Below are positions 41,752-53,700 of a stretch of 64,000 nucleotides of DNA, one piece after another. This stretch comes from Nepenthes gracilis (Eukaryota > Streptophyta > Magnoliopsida > Caryophyllales > Nepenthaceae): assembly GCA_033239525.1 (NCBI GenBank), contig BSYO01000010.1:15716042-15780041 (forward strand), written 5' to 3'. The position numbers and the translations under genes were made by a program. The notes under the pieces were generated by a model. It was given only the letters and a program-made list of their open reading frames with translations. It was not told the origin of the DNA and did no database searches. How positions within the stretch are numbered: the stretch's first letter is position 1; each line of letters begins with the position of its first letter.

Positions 41752-42399
41752 CTGAAACGATTGATTGGATGTTGCATTTCAAGAGGTTTGGGTATAACCC
41801 GTTGAACTTTAGATGCATGATGGGTTCCCCCCTTCTCTCTTTCTTTTCTTCCGAATTGATTTGTCTGCTTTGTAAGAACAATATCAATGAAAACAAGTTC
41901 ATATTTTTTACATCCAAATCACAGTTCTTTAATTTATTCCTTTATTTAAATTTGTATTTCTCCCACTTGAGATTATAAGTAGATGAAAGTTTAAATTAAT
42001 AAAACTATCCAAATCAAAATTTTTCTACTGTTAATAATTTTCAATGCCTGAATTTTTTTGTATCACTGCTCAAAAAAGGATTGCTTATTTATTTCAAAAG
42101 CAGACTTACCTTCCAATATTTGATTTCTGACGAGTTGACCATTTGACAATTTGATTTTTTGACAACTCAAATTTCTTTTTTTTAGTGATCTCGAGCAGAC
42201 AAATTATTATCGTTCCTCTTTTTCCCACCGTTCGACACTAGCTGATATTCATACTTCGAGTGATCTGGCCACTTTACTTCATAGCTTCATCGTTTGCAAT
42301 GTATGCATAGATAATTGTCTCTACCTTCAAAAAGTCTTCAACTCTTGTTGGAATAGGAATTCAAAGAAATCAACTAATTGTATTGTAGCCATGAAGGCA

Positions 42400-43440
42400 T
42401 TCAATATTATTTCATCAATGAGCTTATGATATGCCCCTGATCTCAACATTAACTAAATCAAAAAACGCTTTAAGTTCTCATTTGGGCCTTGTCGGATCCT
42501 GACGATGTGCCAAAGTTGCTTCTCCTCCTTCCAGTTGAAAACGAATTACAATAGAAACTAATATGCAAGTTCTTGAAAGGATCAGATAAAATTTAGCACT
42601 AGCTAATAAAACTAAATCATTACATCTCCCTTTAGAGTTAGAGGGAAATAGAGATATAGAGCGGCATCCACTAGGTTCTAGAAACCAAATTTCATCCAAA
42701 AATAATCCAAATGGTATATTAGATCAATGCTTCCATTGTAAGACTCTAATACATGCATTTTAAATTTTTAGGGAAGTCGGAGGACTTTAATCTCCTAAGT
42801 AAATGATGTAGGGTTTAGTTCAAATGCTTGTTTGGCCGCACTCCTTAGAAAAGTTATTGCTTGATCCGCTTTATTCTCACTTCTATTTCAATTGTAGAGG
42901 CAATCATCTTGGCATTAAAAAACGTCATTAACTCCAAATGGTTAGCAAATATACAAGATGCCTGCTTAACCAAAAGGGTTTAGGTATACTGTTGCATAAC
43001 CCCTCCTCTCAAACCAAGGGATGTCATGAGTCCCAAGTAAATCAAGGGTTGCGTCGTTCAAGACTCTCTTCCATATTCTCGAAGATTAGTCATCCTTTAA
43101 AATGAGAAGGATTTTTTCTGAGAGATGCTTCTAGTGCCTTCAGGACCCTCAATTCATGTTGAACTCCCTTTGAGGCAGATTTTCTTCCTTTTGTCCTTCT
43201 CTTGGAAGTAGATGCTTGAGAGTTAAGGGTCGTGGCTCTATTAGTTTGGTCCTCAATTTTGTCCTACAAATATTTTAGTATTCTCAACATACTGTTGATC
43301 TGGACTGCTAAAGATTCAACATTCACATTCACCATCAAGCAAATGTTCTCATGACTACCCTCTTTGGGATTGTGCTACGGGACATGATGTTCTTCAATAG
43401 TTGACTTATTTGTTCTTGTGTTTGGGTGTTTACCATTTTG
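42400..43440 (-). pseudogene. Element C gag relic
   Basis: On the minus strand a start MVNTQTQEQISQLLKNIM lies at about 43,440, comparable to MVNTRAQ of element A. Further along, LILSRTCILVSIVIRFQLEG and ATLAHRQDPTRPK (42,478-42,600) fit a gag C-terminus. Frames are interrupted throughout. Confidence 0.45.
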
Positions 43441-43510
43441 TTTTGTTAAAAAATGAGAATGGTTTTTAACAATCCAAATTGTGATGTGAACGGGTAGCTT
43501 AATCACATTT

Positions 43511-43526
43511 TCACAAATGACACCAA
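43511..43526 (-). promoter_or_regulatory. Primer-binding site of element C
   Basis: On the minus strand TTGGTGTCATTTGTGA directly follows the LTR end. It is a mutated form of the TTGGCGCCATC/GTCTGTGGG site of elements A and B, and TTGGCGCCATCAGTGAA next to the related LTR at 56,268. Confidence 0.6.
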
Positions 43527-44246
43527 TGATATATATCTAATATCTAGATTCCCGTATGAATTAGAGAGCTAGCTAGATCTTCAAGTGATTCGAAAGAGAT
43601 CAAATCTAGTCTTTGTAACTCTAGATATGGATCTTATATGTTACAACAATTAACAAAATAAAAAAAATATATAATATTCACTCACTAATATATCCTCAAT
43701 ACTCAAATCAATAATTTTTTAAAAGAAGTCAAAAAATTAGAAAGGTAAAGTGGGTAAGTGTAAAATCTAATGGAGTTGGAGGGCTAGGCTCCATGAATCT
43801 AGAAAGTAAAGAAATAGACAATTTGCGAAAAAATGATGGATCTCTTTTTCGTCTTTCTATTCCGTTTTTTTTCTCCCTTGTTGTTGAATAAAAGACTTGT
43901 ACTTATAATTTGAACGCTAATCAATTTATTTATCCAGAATTGACACAATTATTATCTAAAGCATTACATTATGCTAAGATCTACTTTGACATGATTGACC
44001 ACCTTCAATTTTGTATAACCGACCATCAAAATTTAATATCAATTTATTATTTTATTAGACCATTAGTTACCTTGGTCTCCCACGTCTTTAGCCACCCGGT
44101 CATTTGGCCAATCAGTAGAACATTTGGTGAGACCGTTTTCTAAACTAGCTTTGTATCATGTTAAGCAACTCAATTGTCCTGACAGCATTTTTCATACTGA
44201 CAGCTCGCAGGCCCCAAGTTTTTGTTGGGCTGGCATGCCCCCAACA
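43527..44246 (-). repeat. 5' LTR of element C
   Basis: Its inner edge is fixed by the primer site. The outer edge, CCCCCAACA at about 44,246, is less sure because the two LTR copies stop matching at about 44,220. Confidence 0.55.
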
Positions 44247-44505
44247 ATATTATTTGTCACATACATGATGATTTAAAAAAATATTATAAATAAAATAGAT
44301 CTCACAAGGAAGTTGCAGATAAGTAACAATGCTCTTAATTTTATGTCCAAAATATTACAGAAGATCTCTCAACAATCACCATTTCCACCACCAAAGCTCG
44401 GAATGGATCAAAGAAGCTCTCAGTTGGACGTGAAAATGAAATGGAGCACCCCAATTCTGCAGTGATTTCAACCTTCAGTTATGTTGAATTGCGCACGCTG
44501 CATCT

Positions 44506-44811
44506 TCATCTCAATCCGGCCAAAAAGGCGCGCGAGCGAAAGCCTTGACGGCGAAACAACGAGAAGAAACTGCGCAGCGCGACATACAGGACGAAAACAA
44601 AACCCAGCTTAAGATTAGCTTTCAACGCCTCAAGATGGGGGGAGACAAACACGGCAAGATCGTAGAGATCGATTAGGGCTAGGGAGAAAAGTGCGACGGA
44701 AAATGCGAGCGAAAGGCAAATTAAGAGCAGGAATATGACGACGAGAAGAACGCAAGAAATGAGCGCAGTGTGGAGAAGTGCAATGAGGATGAGGTCGTGG
44801 TTAGGCACCAT
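44506..44811 (-). CDS. Possible small membrane protein, unrecognised
   Basis: The frame from ATG at 44,811 gives 101 residues, MVPNHDLILIALL..., with two or three hydrophobic segments (about residues 7-50 and 67-85) and a basic C-terminus ending RSRAFLAGLR. The stretch 44,500-44,930 is clearly GC-richer than its surroundings, as a coding exon would be. The frame stays open upstream for 17 more codons (ITPLNLPARARPVR) without an ATG. Another ATG at about 44,880 (MKQKFLERDNPSQSS) is in a different frame, so either a first exon is missing or the gene has a frameshift. I do not recognise the family. It could also be a chance frame opposite an unknown plus-strand exon. Confidence 0.3.
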   Translation of the reverse strand: MVPNHDLILIALLHTALISCVLLVVIFLLLICLSLAFSVALFSLALIDLYDLAVFVSPHLEALKANLKLGFVFVLYVALRSFFSLFRRQGFRSRAFLAGLR

Positions 44812-45894
44812 GCGTACCGGGCGGGCTCTCGCAGGAAGATTGAGAGGGGTTATCTCGCTCAAGGAATTTCTGCTTCATGTTGGATTGAGATCAAAGAAAT
44901 TGAAATTGACGAATGGAGAAGAATGAAGTGAGTTGCACTCCTTCCATTGAGTTGAATTGATTCCAATACCTTACTTTTTCATTCTTTTTTTGTGGAATAA
45001 GCATAAAGAAACCACGAGCCGAAGGTTTTTACAGTGCGAAAAACTACAAAATGGACTTACTTTAAACTTGTAAACTTTAGAGTTTTTCTATATTTCTTGG
45101 GTATTAATATATGATTGGAAATATGGTCAAATTGGTCTAGAATTTTAATTTTGTATAAAGTTGGTATTAAAAAGCAATGCATGAGTTAGGCTTTGTAAGC
45201 TAAGCCTTCAAGCAATTTAAGTTATATTCACAACAAATCTTCTCTTTGGCTTACTTATTTACTCTAATGAGTTAGTTAGGCTGACTTAAATCCTCTCAAT
45301 GTCGCTTATGAGGGTTAAATGGCATTAGCAAAAGATTAAGGGTCGGACAGAAAGTTTGAGGCAAAAAGGAAATGAACCATGAATATGAATTGACAATAAC
45401 TCACAAAATATTGACCATGACTCACAGAATCCCAAGCATCTATCTCTTGTTTTTTTTTTTGGTAAGTACCCAAGCATCTTATCTCATGAGGGTGTCTTCC
45501 AATTTTATCATGGCAGCCTAACCCGGATGCACTTTTGCAAAGGCAATCTGAAAATAGTTTATGGTCGGCTTAAAAGCTGAGACTCAAAGGCTGCACAAAG
45601 ACATCATCTGCCGTATCAAGTGAAATTGCTTGAAAAATGCAAGTTCAGATGACTTTAACATGCCAAGCCTCAAAGGCGGAGACAATGCAGGTGGCGAGAG
45701 GGAAGACATTATCATGCTTGACAGACCCCTTGATTTGGGGTCTTGTAAGCTCTTGTTGCTTTCATTTAGATTAAAAGATCATAATTGGAAGGATTGTTCT
45801 TAAATGAATAAAAAGGACAGTACCTTTCACCAAGCTAAATAATGGAAGCCATAGCTGGATGATCCATGCTCCGTACCACAAGATTCTGTGGATA
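44812..45894. other. Intergenic DNA
   Basis: No gene recognised. A TTTTTTTTTTTTGGTAAGTA stretch near 45,450 resembles a low-complexity junction often seen in plant repeats. Confidence 0.4.
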
Positions 45895-46170
45895 AATATT
45901 GTCATTTATTAATGGCACATTCATTGATGAGAATAATCTATTACTCGAAATGAAACATTGGTCGATATGTGAAAAATATTGGTCCATATTTTTCGATGCA
46001 GTAATAAAATTATGATATATTGATAGATATATCCAATATTTTTAGATGTATCGGTCAATATGTATCTTAAGCCCGATTTATAATAAAGAAAAAAAACATT
46101 TGCATCTCATACATATAATATTGATATGCATGACAAGAAACGGCCATAACCGATGGTAATGTTGATATTT
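45895..46170. mobile_element. MITE-like element, copy 3
   Basis: GATAT-rich body with TTGGTCGATATGTGAAAAAT, GTATCGGTCAATATG and a TTGATATTTTCATC end, as in the 12,517 copy. It is diverged and its left end is uncertain. It lies downstream of the GT43 gene. Confidence 0.5.
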
Positions 46171-46734
46171 TCATCTGTGATTGCTTAGATAATTAACATA
46201 TTGGAGAGTTAGAATAGAGATCGATACAATGATAAAAAAAATAATAATAATAACAATCAATAATGTAGCTCTACTTTCCTTGCTCGCAGTGACATGAGCA
46301 TGTTCTCCTAGCATTCAAACTTTTAAACTTCCCCTTCTTACTAAGACTACAAAATATTTTTGTGAATTATGACATTATAATCGCAGTCCTTTAGCTTATA
46401 TAGTGGCTGGCCTTTCTACACGCCCACGAGAACAACTTAACCCTCAGGCAGAGCAGCTGAGACTACGTTTCAACAGCTCATCAAACAGATTTTACTATGT
46501 GCCCTTCCCGTCATTTTGGCTCCTTCAGTAAGATGGCCTCTTTGTAGGTGAGGAAAAGGGATGGCTTGATCTATTGTGTTCTCTAACTAGGCCTATGGTT
46601 TTGCAGATCAGTAAACCTTTTTCTTTTCCAGTGGAATTTAATAATAGGAAACCTCAACTCTGGAAAACAGCGGAAATCGAAAGGAGAGAAGTTACCTTCT
46701 GATTCCCCTTGGAATTCTTATATCACAGGAAACT

Positions 46735-46908
46735 TTATTCAAGTGAGGCAGTCACTTTTGGATTTTTGCTCTCGTACAACTGATGAGGATATTCGGGAAT
46801 GGCTGATTTGAGAGGAAGATGATGCCAAACCATGATACTTGAACAATCTGGCAGTAATCCTTCAATTTGGGTTTCATCCTCCACAAGCTGCTCGATAAAT
46901 GTGCTCAC
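46735..46908 (-). CDS. IRX9H: GT43 gene exon 3
   Basis: Acceptor TTGCAG|GTGAGC, 57 codons and TAA. Encodes VSTFIEQLVEDETQIEGLLP and SIMVWHHLPL, the family's C-terminal E-D-E and W-H region, then a lineage-specific tail. Confidence 0.85.
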   Translation of the reverse strand: MSTFIEQLVEDETQIEGLLPDCSSIMVWHHLPLKSAIPEYPHQLYESKNPKVTASLE

Positions 46909-49900
46909 CTGCAAATGTATAACAACATGCTTGGCAATGATAGACAGATACAACAAGGGAGGATAGAGAAGCTGCTCTGGCAGGGTCCCATTGAATGACA
47001 CTAAATGGAACAAAATAGTGGCTACTATATATCGAGATCATCCCCCAATACTGTTATTATCAAATATAGCAACAACATCACATTATGTTGTATTACCCAA
47101 TATTTTAAATTATCGGCTGAAATCTCTCTCCCAAGCCCTCTACTTTTTTTCTCGTCTTCTTTTATGTTCATTATCCCAAGTAATTGAAAAAACCCATTGT
47201 CACTCAATATTTTTATTTATTTATCAATATAATGTATAATTATTGTCCAATTTCACATGTATGGATGATTGTATTTCCTTAGTGATATTGGTTGCTCATT
47301 GTGGAATTATTGCTAAGTATTATTTTTGTTGTTTTGTAACTCTTTGCTAGCAAAATATTTATTATTGGAGTATTGATTATGTTGGGTCCCAATATAAAGG
47401 CCCATAAAACACGCCTTTGAGAAATGTCTGTCCACGGACCAAGAGGGCTGGACGGCCCAAGAGGCCCGAAACCCAAACTAGCTCCTTACGCTAGACAGGC
47501 CCAAAACATAGGCTAGTGTCCCAAAAGTCAAAGTTACAACAAAGGTCCGAGAGGTCCCTTTAACCAAAAGGAGCTCGAGGACATCACGAATAGCAAACGG
47601 CATCCAGGTACGAGGACCAGAAGAAGAAGCCCGAGAACCCTTGATCGATCCAAGAAGTTAGAAGAGACCCTTGATGACCCTCGTCACAAATGACCAAAGA
47701 TCCTCCAAAAGACAAAAGGTTAGTATCGAGAGAGACAGGGACCCTCCCTGAAATGACCAAAAATCCTCAAAAGACAAGATTAGTATCCGAGAGTAAACTC
47801 ATAAAGAAACAAGGCACACCACGCAAGGACGAGGACTATCTCCAATTAACTAAGCAACTTCGCCGATTTCCAAGGAACTGCATTACTACCGGGCCTAGGT
47901 CTAAACAAGATCGCCCTGGAGTCTACACGCCCGACGATGCTCGTTTCTCGCAACGCTTACATTGGACGTAACCAATGGGACAATGGACAGCCTCTCGGCC
48001 ACCCGCCGGCCGCCATTTCTCCTATAAATACCTAGCAGAGGCTCATGCCTCAGGACTCTCTCTCAGCTCCTCCTTCCTCTCTTCTTAAAAAGAAGGAACA
48101 AAAGGGCAACAAAGCTTCCCAACGAGAGAACTTTCTAAGGAGAGATATACAAAACAAGAGACAAGGAAGGAATCCACCAAAAAGCTTGTACTTTATAAAG
48201 ACTTCCACCCTTAGTGAAGCACTTCTCCAAGACCCAGAGTATCGTGATTTTTCCTCCCCATTAAAGAGGAGGTTTACCACTTAAAACCCGGTTTTAATCT
48301 CTCTTTCTCCACATCCTACACTTCCAAACACTTGTGTTGCACTGGACTCCCCGAGATCCGAAACGCAACAGATTATATTAAATGAAATTAACTAAGACCC
48401 TTAAAATATATAAAATATATTTAAATATGGCCAAATTTTAATATATAATTCAATTTGATGGATTTATGGTAAAAATAATTTGCATTCGATAGGTCTAAAA
48501 CCGATATGGTCAAGTATTAGTCCTCACTCTAAACATCAATCAGATCCCTGGGGGGAGGAGTGAAGTACACACCTTAACATCATCCCTTCTTCTTTGTTTT
48601 CTCTATTTGCTGAGTGAACTACAAACTATGAGTTAATGTTTGGATCAAATGGTAACACCATTCATTCATAAGGTTAGCAGAGCAACATTGATTCAGAAAC
48701 AAAAATATAGCAGAGAAGATGCTTTAGGTAACAAACCAGAAGGTTCTTTTTGGCTGTGCCAAGGTATCGAATGGGCTCGAGAGTAGGTCGGTGCCATTTC
48801 TGTGGATCCCATAATATGGTACTATTGAAAGCAAACCCTGAAATATCAGCATGGAATCTTCGACTCATTTCATTGGTGTTCCATCCTATGACTTCACTCT
48901 GATTGCATACAGGACCGTCCATAAGAACTTCTTTTGGTGAAACCTTGGCCACATTCCATGTCCCAAATCGACTGCAGGTCAAATCGAACTCCAATAGATC
49001 AAGAACAAGTACAGCGGAAACAAATATGTTTATTTAAAATTTAAATCGACTATACCATAGGAGATACTAATTTGGTCACCCCAACGAAAAAATGTTCCGA
49101 TCTCCCAATTCATTTGCACTTACTAGACAAAGAAGTCTCAACTCCATTTCCATTTGATAAATATGTGAATCATAGAATGACATCTACTACAATACAAAAT
49201 GTCGGCGTATATATACATATATATTTAACCCCCTGATACCCATACCGCAATAAAATTATAATGTCACCTTATCGACAATATACCAGCCTATGTTCAAAAT
49301 ATTGGCTATTACTTTCTGATGCATTGTCTGATATTTGACCACCAGGTTCGATATGTAAAAAAAAGTGTGCCCGATATGTCTGATACAGCTATGGCATACT
49401 AATATATTCATCTATGTGAACCAAGTCTTGCATTCCTAGCAGCCATGGCAGTATCAGGCATATCATTATATCAAAGTGTTTAAGACTATACCTAACATTT
49501 TCTCATGCATGCCCCATTGATGAAGGAAACAAGAGATTGCGTGAATCATGAAGCAACCAAGAAGAAAATAAAAAACTGTACGATATTCATCAAAAATATT
49601 TGGCGATAAGTGCCTGCTCTTTGCCAAAGGCTCCATATAATGCATCAGCCACCACCCTTGCCAGCATGCCTTAAACACATATCAAACACTCCGAGACATG
49701 TCCCAAAAATACTCATTTTTTAAATTCAGGCGGGTGCCAGACATATTTAGATCATGTGTTCACATTAATATTAAACAAGAAAAAATATATTTGTTGCTTT
49801 TTAATTAAATCGAATTAAGATTTCAATACCTATCTTCCCTCTTCAGCCTAGTTTCAAATTGAGCTGTGTACATTGAATTTAAGCAACGTTTGGGGGATTC

Positions 49901-52838
49901 CCGCTGGCAATAACTACGGTAGTAGTTGTGGAACTACTGGAGTAAGGTAGAACAGTAATTGCAGTCATATCCTGCTCATTTTTCTTCGCTTTGAAAGCTA
50001 TCATTATGTTGAAAAACTTTTTTGTATCTGATTTTGGTCACCCAATCTTTCCTAAAATTGAAAGAAGGGACTAAAGGAAAGAACTCGGAGCCTGATGCTA
50101 ACAGTTTCCCGCCTGGTGCTACGTCATAGCACATTGTGAACGTAGATTTTTGACATTGGAAGAGCATGGTACCAAGAGTTGAAGCAGGAATTTACACCAA
50201 AATGAATATATGGCAAGTAATATTTGAACCACTAAATAAGGAAAAAGATTTAAAGTATAGGCAAGATTAAGAGTTGGTCAAAACAATTGGATTTTGAGTC
50301 ACTTTTTTGTAGATACCATAATAAATGGATGAGTCATTCGGAAGACGCACAATATTCGCACATGGAATGCTCAAGCGAAGAAGTCAAACAAGGACCATGC
50401 GATATTTATGCAAAGTCAGCCAAAACATGGTCGAGAATCGTCCAAGCGACGAATGATGCTAAAGGGTTACGCGATATTCATACAAGAGTCAGCCAATAGC
50501 CGGTTGAAAATCAGCTGAATGGCACATGATGAGCGCCTAAAAAGTACACGTGCGTAGTTTGTCAAGAAAAACTACGCCTGATGCCTGTCTAAAAGGCGCT
50601 TGTGTGCCGTTTCTAATATAAAGTCACGTCTAACGCGATTTTAAGATATCCGAAATCATTTTATAACACAAGGAGCGCCGCACAAAAAGAGAAGAGAAAA
50701 AGAGAGAATAGGAAGAGGTTTAACATCCAATTGATATTCGATTTGAGTTTTGTTTTTCACCAAAATCAGGTATGTTATTCTAGTATTGTTTCTTAAGATG
50801 TATTACTATTTGGTTACTCTTATTTTTGGATATATTTTTCTCTTGTGAGTTGTTAAATTTGTTGGGAATTAATATTCAATCATTCTTCACTCGGGTTGTA
50901 ATGAAGTGATTTCAAATAAGGTTATTTTGTAACCTACACTATTTTTATGATGGATTTATTTAGAATTTATCCTATAATTTTTCTCTTAATTTAAAAGAGT
51001 TTTTCATATTAAAAATCATTGAATATTGTTACATTTATTGTACTTAAAAGTTTGATGATTGACGTTTGACGGAGAGTTTAGGTTTGTTTTGTTGCATAGA
51101 TTTTGGCCGAATCCCAACAAAAATGGCAAACTATCTCATAATGATCTTGCTCAAAATGAAAGAAGAGCATATAACCATACAGTCAAACTTCACAACAAGC
51201 TAAAGTAGGAAGAGTCCTGGGAATACATAGTTGCGAACTAACTCAATGGAATTTCTAATATTAAGGGGGGTAACAGAAGATACACAAAACATTACACCTG
51301 TTTCATGAAAGCCATATTGCTAGCTAAACAACTTCTAACATTACAAATTTAGAAAACAAAAGTCACTCACAAAACCAATTTTGGCCAATTCTAGTATATT
51401 GCACACAATGAGACACACGTTGACATGGGCAAATTTACTGCTCCGACATTATGAGGCCACCTGCATGATCTGCCCTTCGACTCAACCTAGATATCACACA
51501 CAATGAGACAATGAAACACACATATCAAAAACTGACAGTGAATCCCATGAGATCCAGTGGATGTCTGCATCCTCCATGAATATTATTTTTAGTTTCCTCA
51601 AATATCAAGAATTTATGAACAAAGATGGGGCTTGTGATGACGTCTTACATATGGACCAAATTCCAGGTAATTATCTTTAGACAGATGCCATCATCAACAC
51701 TATTCATTTATTTCTTAATGCCACGAGATCCGAAGCTGTTCAAGTTCACAATTACGCCCAAGCAAAAGTAACCATGGCTAGATAGCTCTCATTTGATAAA
51801 AATAGACTTTAATAAGTATCCCAAATTCTATGTGAATTGTATCAAATTGCAATAAGATAGCAGGGAGAATTTCTTTAAAAAAAAAATTGGTAGAAGGGGG
51901 TACCTAATCTGCCTCAATTGCTCGAAAAGATTTACAGAGTAAATGTAGTTCTCCTCGGTGAAGTACACAATCCCATCAAGATGGTGTGTTTCAATGTGCG
52001 ACAATGCCAAATTTCTTTGATGGGTATATGCATCGTTCATGGCAGTTGCATTCTGATTGCAGACGAGATGCCTGTACATAACCCCAGTCCTCCTCAAAAT
52101 CTCTGCTGTCCCTTCTGATTGAGAGGTCATCTCGACAACAATCCATAGCAAAGGCGGATGAACCAATTTCAATGTTTGTGCCAGACGGTATAGATAATAT
52201 TCTTGCAATGGCCAAGTTGATGTTGGTGTCACAACAATCAAAAGCTTTTGAAGGTCCAATGCTAAATCTTCCGTGAGCAACTCAGAAGCAACCGTTTCAA
52301 CCTCGGATTTCCTTTTGTTCTGCTCAGTTGAACCGTCATTCACAACATCCCACCTTTCAAGTGAAGGCATGAGATTATCGTGTTTAGTGTCAGATGCTGG
52401 TTTCACATTTTTCATTGCCACTTCAGTTGATTGATATCTTGCTACAGAGGGAATCATTTCGAATAAAAAAATCTCATGCTTGGGCTTGAGATTTGCCAAA
52501 AATTTCATCGAGCCAAAGGGTGTGAGCCCGGTGAACAGCCCAGCCAGAAAGCATATGATGAAATGCAAAAGAGCCCTCCTCCACACTTGCCCTCCTTTTG
52601 GATTTGACCTCTCTAGGGGGCGGGACAGCCTGTGGGAGAAGAATCCAAGAATAAAAGCATGCATTCTATACAATGAGTGCTCGAGTGAGTTGACTGAAGA
52701 ACATGATGACACACTGGAATGAAAATTGCTCAGATGAGAGGATGATTTCGACAATGGAGAAGCCACAGAACAGGCTTCCCCACTTGTCTTAGCACCTGCT
52801 CGTGGCACAGGAGACAAGGTTCTCCGAATCGAAGCCAT
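46735..52838 (-). CDS. IRX9H: GT43 xylosyltransferase-like protein, IRX9H type
   Basis: A type II Golgi membrane protein of glycosyltransferase family 43 that takes part in xylan backbone synthesis in plant cell walls. Exons 51904-52838, 48737-48971 and 46735-46908 join in frame to 447 residues. The start MASIRRTLSPVPR is characteristic of the IRX9H/IRX9-like group. A Ser-rich cytosolic tail precedes a membrane anchor at about residues 88-108 (ALLHFIICFLAGLFTGLTPF). The catalytic domain contains LLIVVTPTSTWPLQEYYLYR, HPPLLWIVVEM, TGVMYRHL, QRNLALSHIE, RFGTWNVA, GPVCNQSEVIGWNTNE, FHADISGFAFNSTILWDPQK and STFIEQLVEDETQIEG. Where relatives have an acidic DDD/DDE box after YFA, this one reads YFTEENYIYS. 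The stop codon TAA is embedded in GAATAAAG, so a poly(A)-type hexamer overlaps it. No internal stop is seen; the C-terminus (NPKVTASLE) is unusual for the family. Confidence 0.88.
47380..48370 (+). repeat. Solo LTR in GT43 intron 2, perfect TSD
   Basis: Starts TGTTGGGTCCCAATATAAAG and ends GATCCGAAACGCAACA, flanked by GATTA at 47,375-47,379 and 48,371-48,375. A TATA box CCTATAAATACC lies near 48,018. Its first 40 bases match the start of the element B LTR read on the minus strand (TGTTGGGCCCCAATGTAAGG), so it is the same family. It lies antisense to the host gene. Confidence 0.88.
48737..48971 (-). CDS. IRX9H: GT43 gene exon 2
   Basis: Acceptor CTGCAG|TCGATT and donor CTTCTG|GTTTGT, 235 bp. 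Encodes SRFGTWNVAKVSPKEVL to GTAKKNLL, including VCNQSEVIGWNTNE and FNSTILWDPQKW. Phase fits exons 1 and 3. Confidence 0.85.
49195..49430. mobile_element. MITE-like element, copy 4, in GT43 intron 1
   Basis: Contains TATCGACAATATACCAG, CTGATATTTGACC, GCCCGATATGTCTGATAC and ends AATATATTCATCTATG. The ATATC/GATAT-rich style and the TTCATC end match the 12,517 element. Ends are approximate. Confidence 0.45.
50200..51120 (+). repeat. LTR remnant in GT43 intron 1
   Basis: Contains GCGCCTAAAAAGTACACGTG, GCCTGATGCCTGTCTAAAAG, TTCTAATATAAAGTCACG and a GA-rich leader near 50,690, then ends near GGCCGAATCCCAACA at 51,119. The same layout occurs at 39,050-40,230 and 54,640-55,420. No exact target duplication was found. 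Confidence 0.55.
51904..52838 (-). CDS. IRX9H: GT43 gene exon 1
   Basis: Starts at ATG 52,838 and ends LFEQLRQI plus two bases of a split codon; donor ATTAG|GTACCC. It carries the tail, the membrane anchor and the nucleotide-sugar-binding half of the GT43 fold, including the altered acidic box at about residues 292-301. Confidence 0.88.
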
Positions 52839-53700
52839 TTAACAGAAATTCCAATTATCTTGAACTTCCTTCTATCTTGCAATGATCAAACATAATTATC
52901 CAAAACTAAAACACCCAGACTGATACTTTCACATCTTCCTTCAAATTAGATTGCTAGCTGTCAAAATTAATCAATGCTCTTCATATAACATTACAGAATA
53001 CAACACATAAGTTTCTCATAGCACTCCATACATCAAAAACAAACTCAACAAGTGCTGCCTCAGGGTCGAATCATGGAATTCCAAATTCCATGAAAAAAAG
53101 GCAACCTTGACATGCTAATAGTCCAGCAATGTGCAAATGGGGCCCCAGCGGATATCTGGAATTATTAGGTAAAACTCCAAATACAGTCAAAGATGAACTT
53201 CAGTAAAATCCAAGAGTCCAATTCACACTTCCTTCCTCTATGCTTCTCAAAACCACTGCAGCAAGCAATGCTACTTCAACTTGGCTAAAAATCCAATTCT
53301 CCCTTTCTTAGTTTGACAATGTCGTTACAATCTAATTCAGTGACTCCTAGTGAAGATCTACAACCACCAGTGATACAACAGTATATCAAGCGACGCGGAA
53401 ACTAAGAATTTATAACAGAAAAAACTAAAAATTGGAAGACCCGCCAGCTGAAATGAGCAGAAAGACAATATTTCAACTGGGTGTTCAAATTAATTCCAAG
53501 ATAAATCAAATAGGTCTCCACATTACCGTTTCAAACTAGCTAATCTTCGGTTACTCTGACTACTCTGTGGGAAGCGCCTGATTCGCCACTGCTGTTGTTT
53601 GGTGAAACTTTTCTAGATCCTTTTAGGTAGAAACGTGCGAGTACTCTCAGATCTTTCAGGCTTTTAGCGCGCGGCGAGGGGAGAACAGGAGGGTGTAATC
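52839..53700 (-). promoter_or_regulatory. GT43 gene 5' leader, probably with an intron
   Basis: A GC-rich patch near 53,550-53,700 (CCTCGCCGCGCGCTAAAAGC on the minus strand) lies 700-850 bp upstream of the ATG and is followed by a fair donor, GAAACG|GTAATG, near 53,527. This fits a non-coding first exon with transcription starting near 53,700. No acceptor could be chosen with confidence. Confidence 0.35.

Larger units (their letters stand above)
38220..44246 (-). mobile_element. Element C: old gypsy-type element, minus strand
   Basis: Two related stretches of about 750 bp (38,220-38,975 and 43,527-44,246) share, in order, GTCTTTATAACTCTAAATCT-like, CACTCTCTAATATATCCTC-like, GAGGACTAGGCTCCATAAAT-like and a TTTTGTATAACCATTTATCA-like segment. 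A primer site and gag relic lie next to the right copy on the minus strand, so that copy is the 5' LTR. RT and integrase could not be recognised. Part of the interior (about 39,050-40,230) looks like another inserted LTR. It is strongly decayed. Confidence 0.6.

Noticed and set aside
44506..44862. A 118-codon membrane protein starting at 44,862
   Set aside because: The codon at 44,862 is TTG, not ATG. I kept only the shorter frame from ATG at 44,811 and at low confidence.
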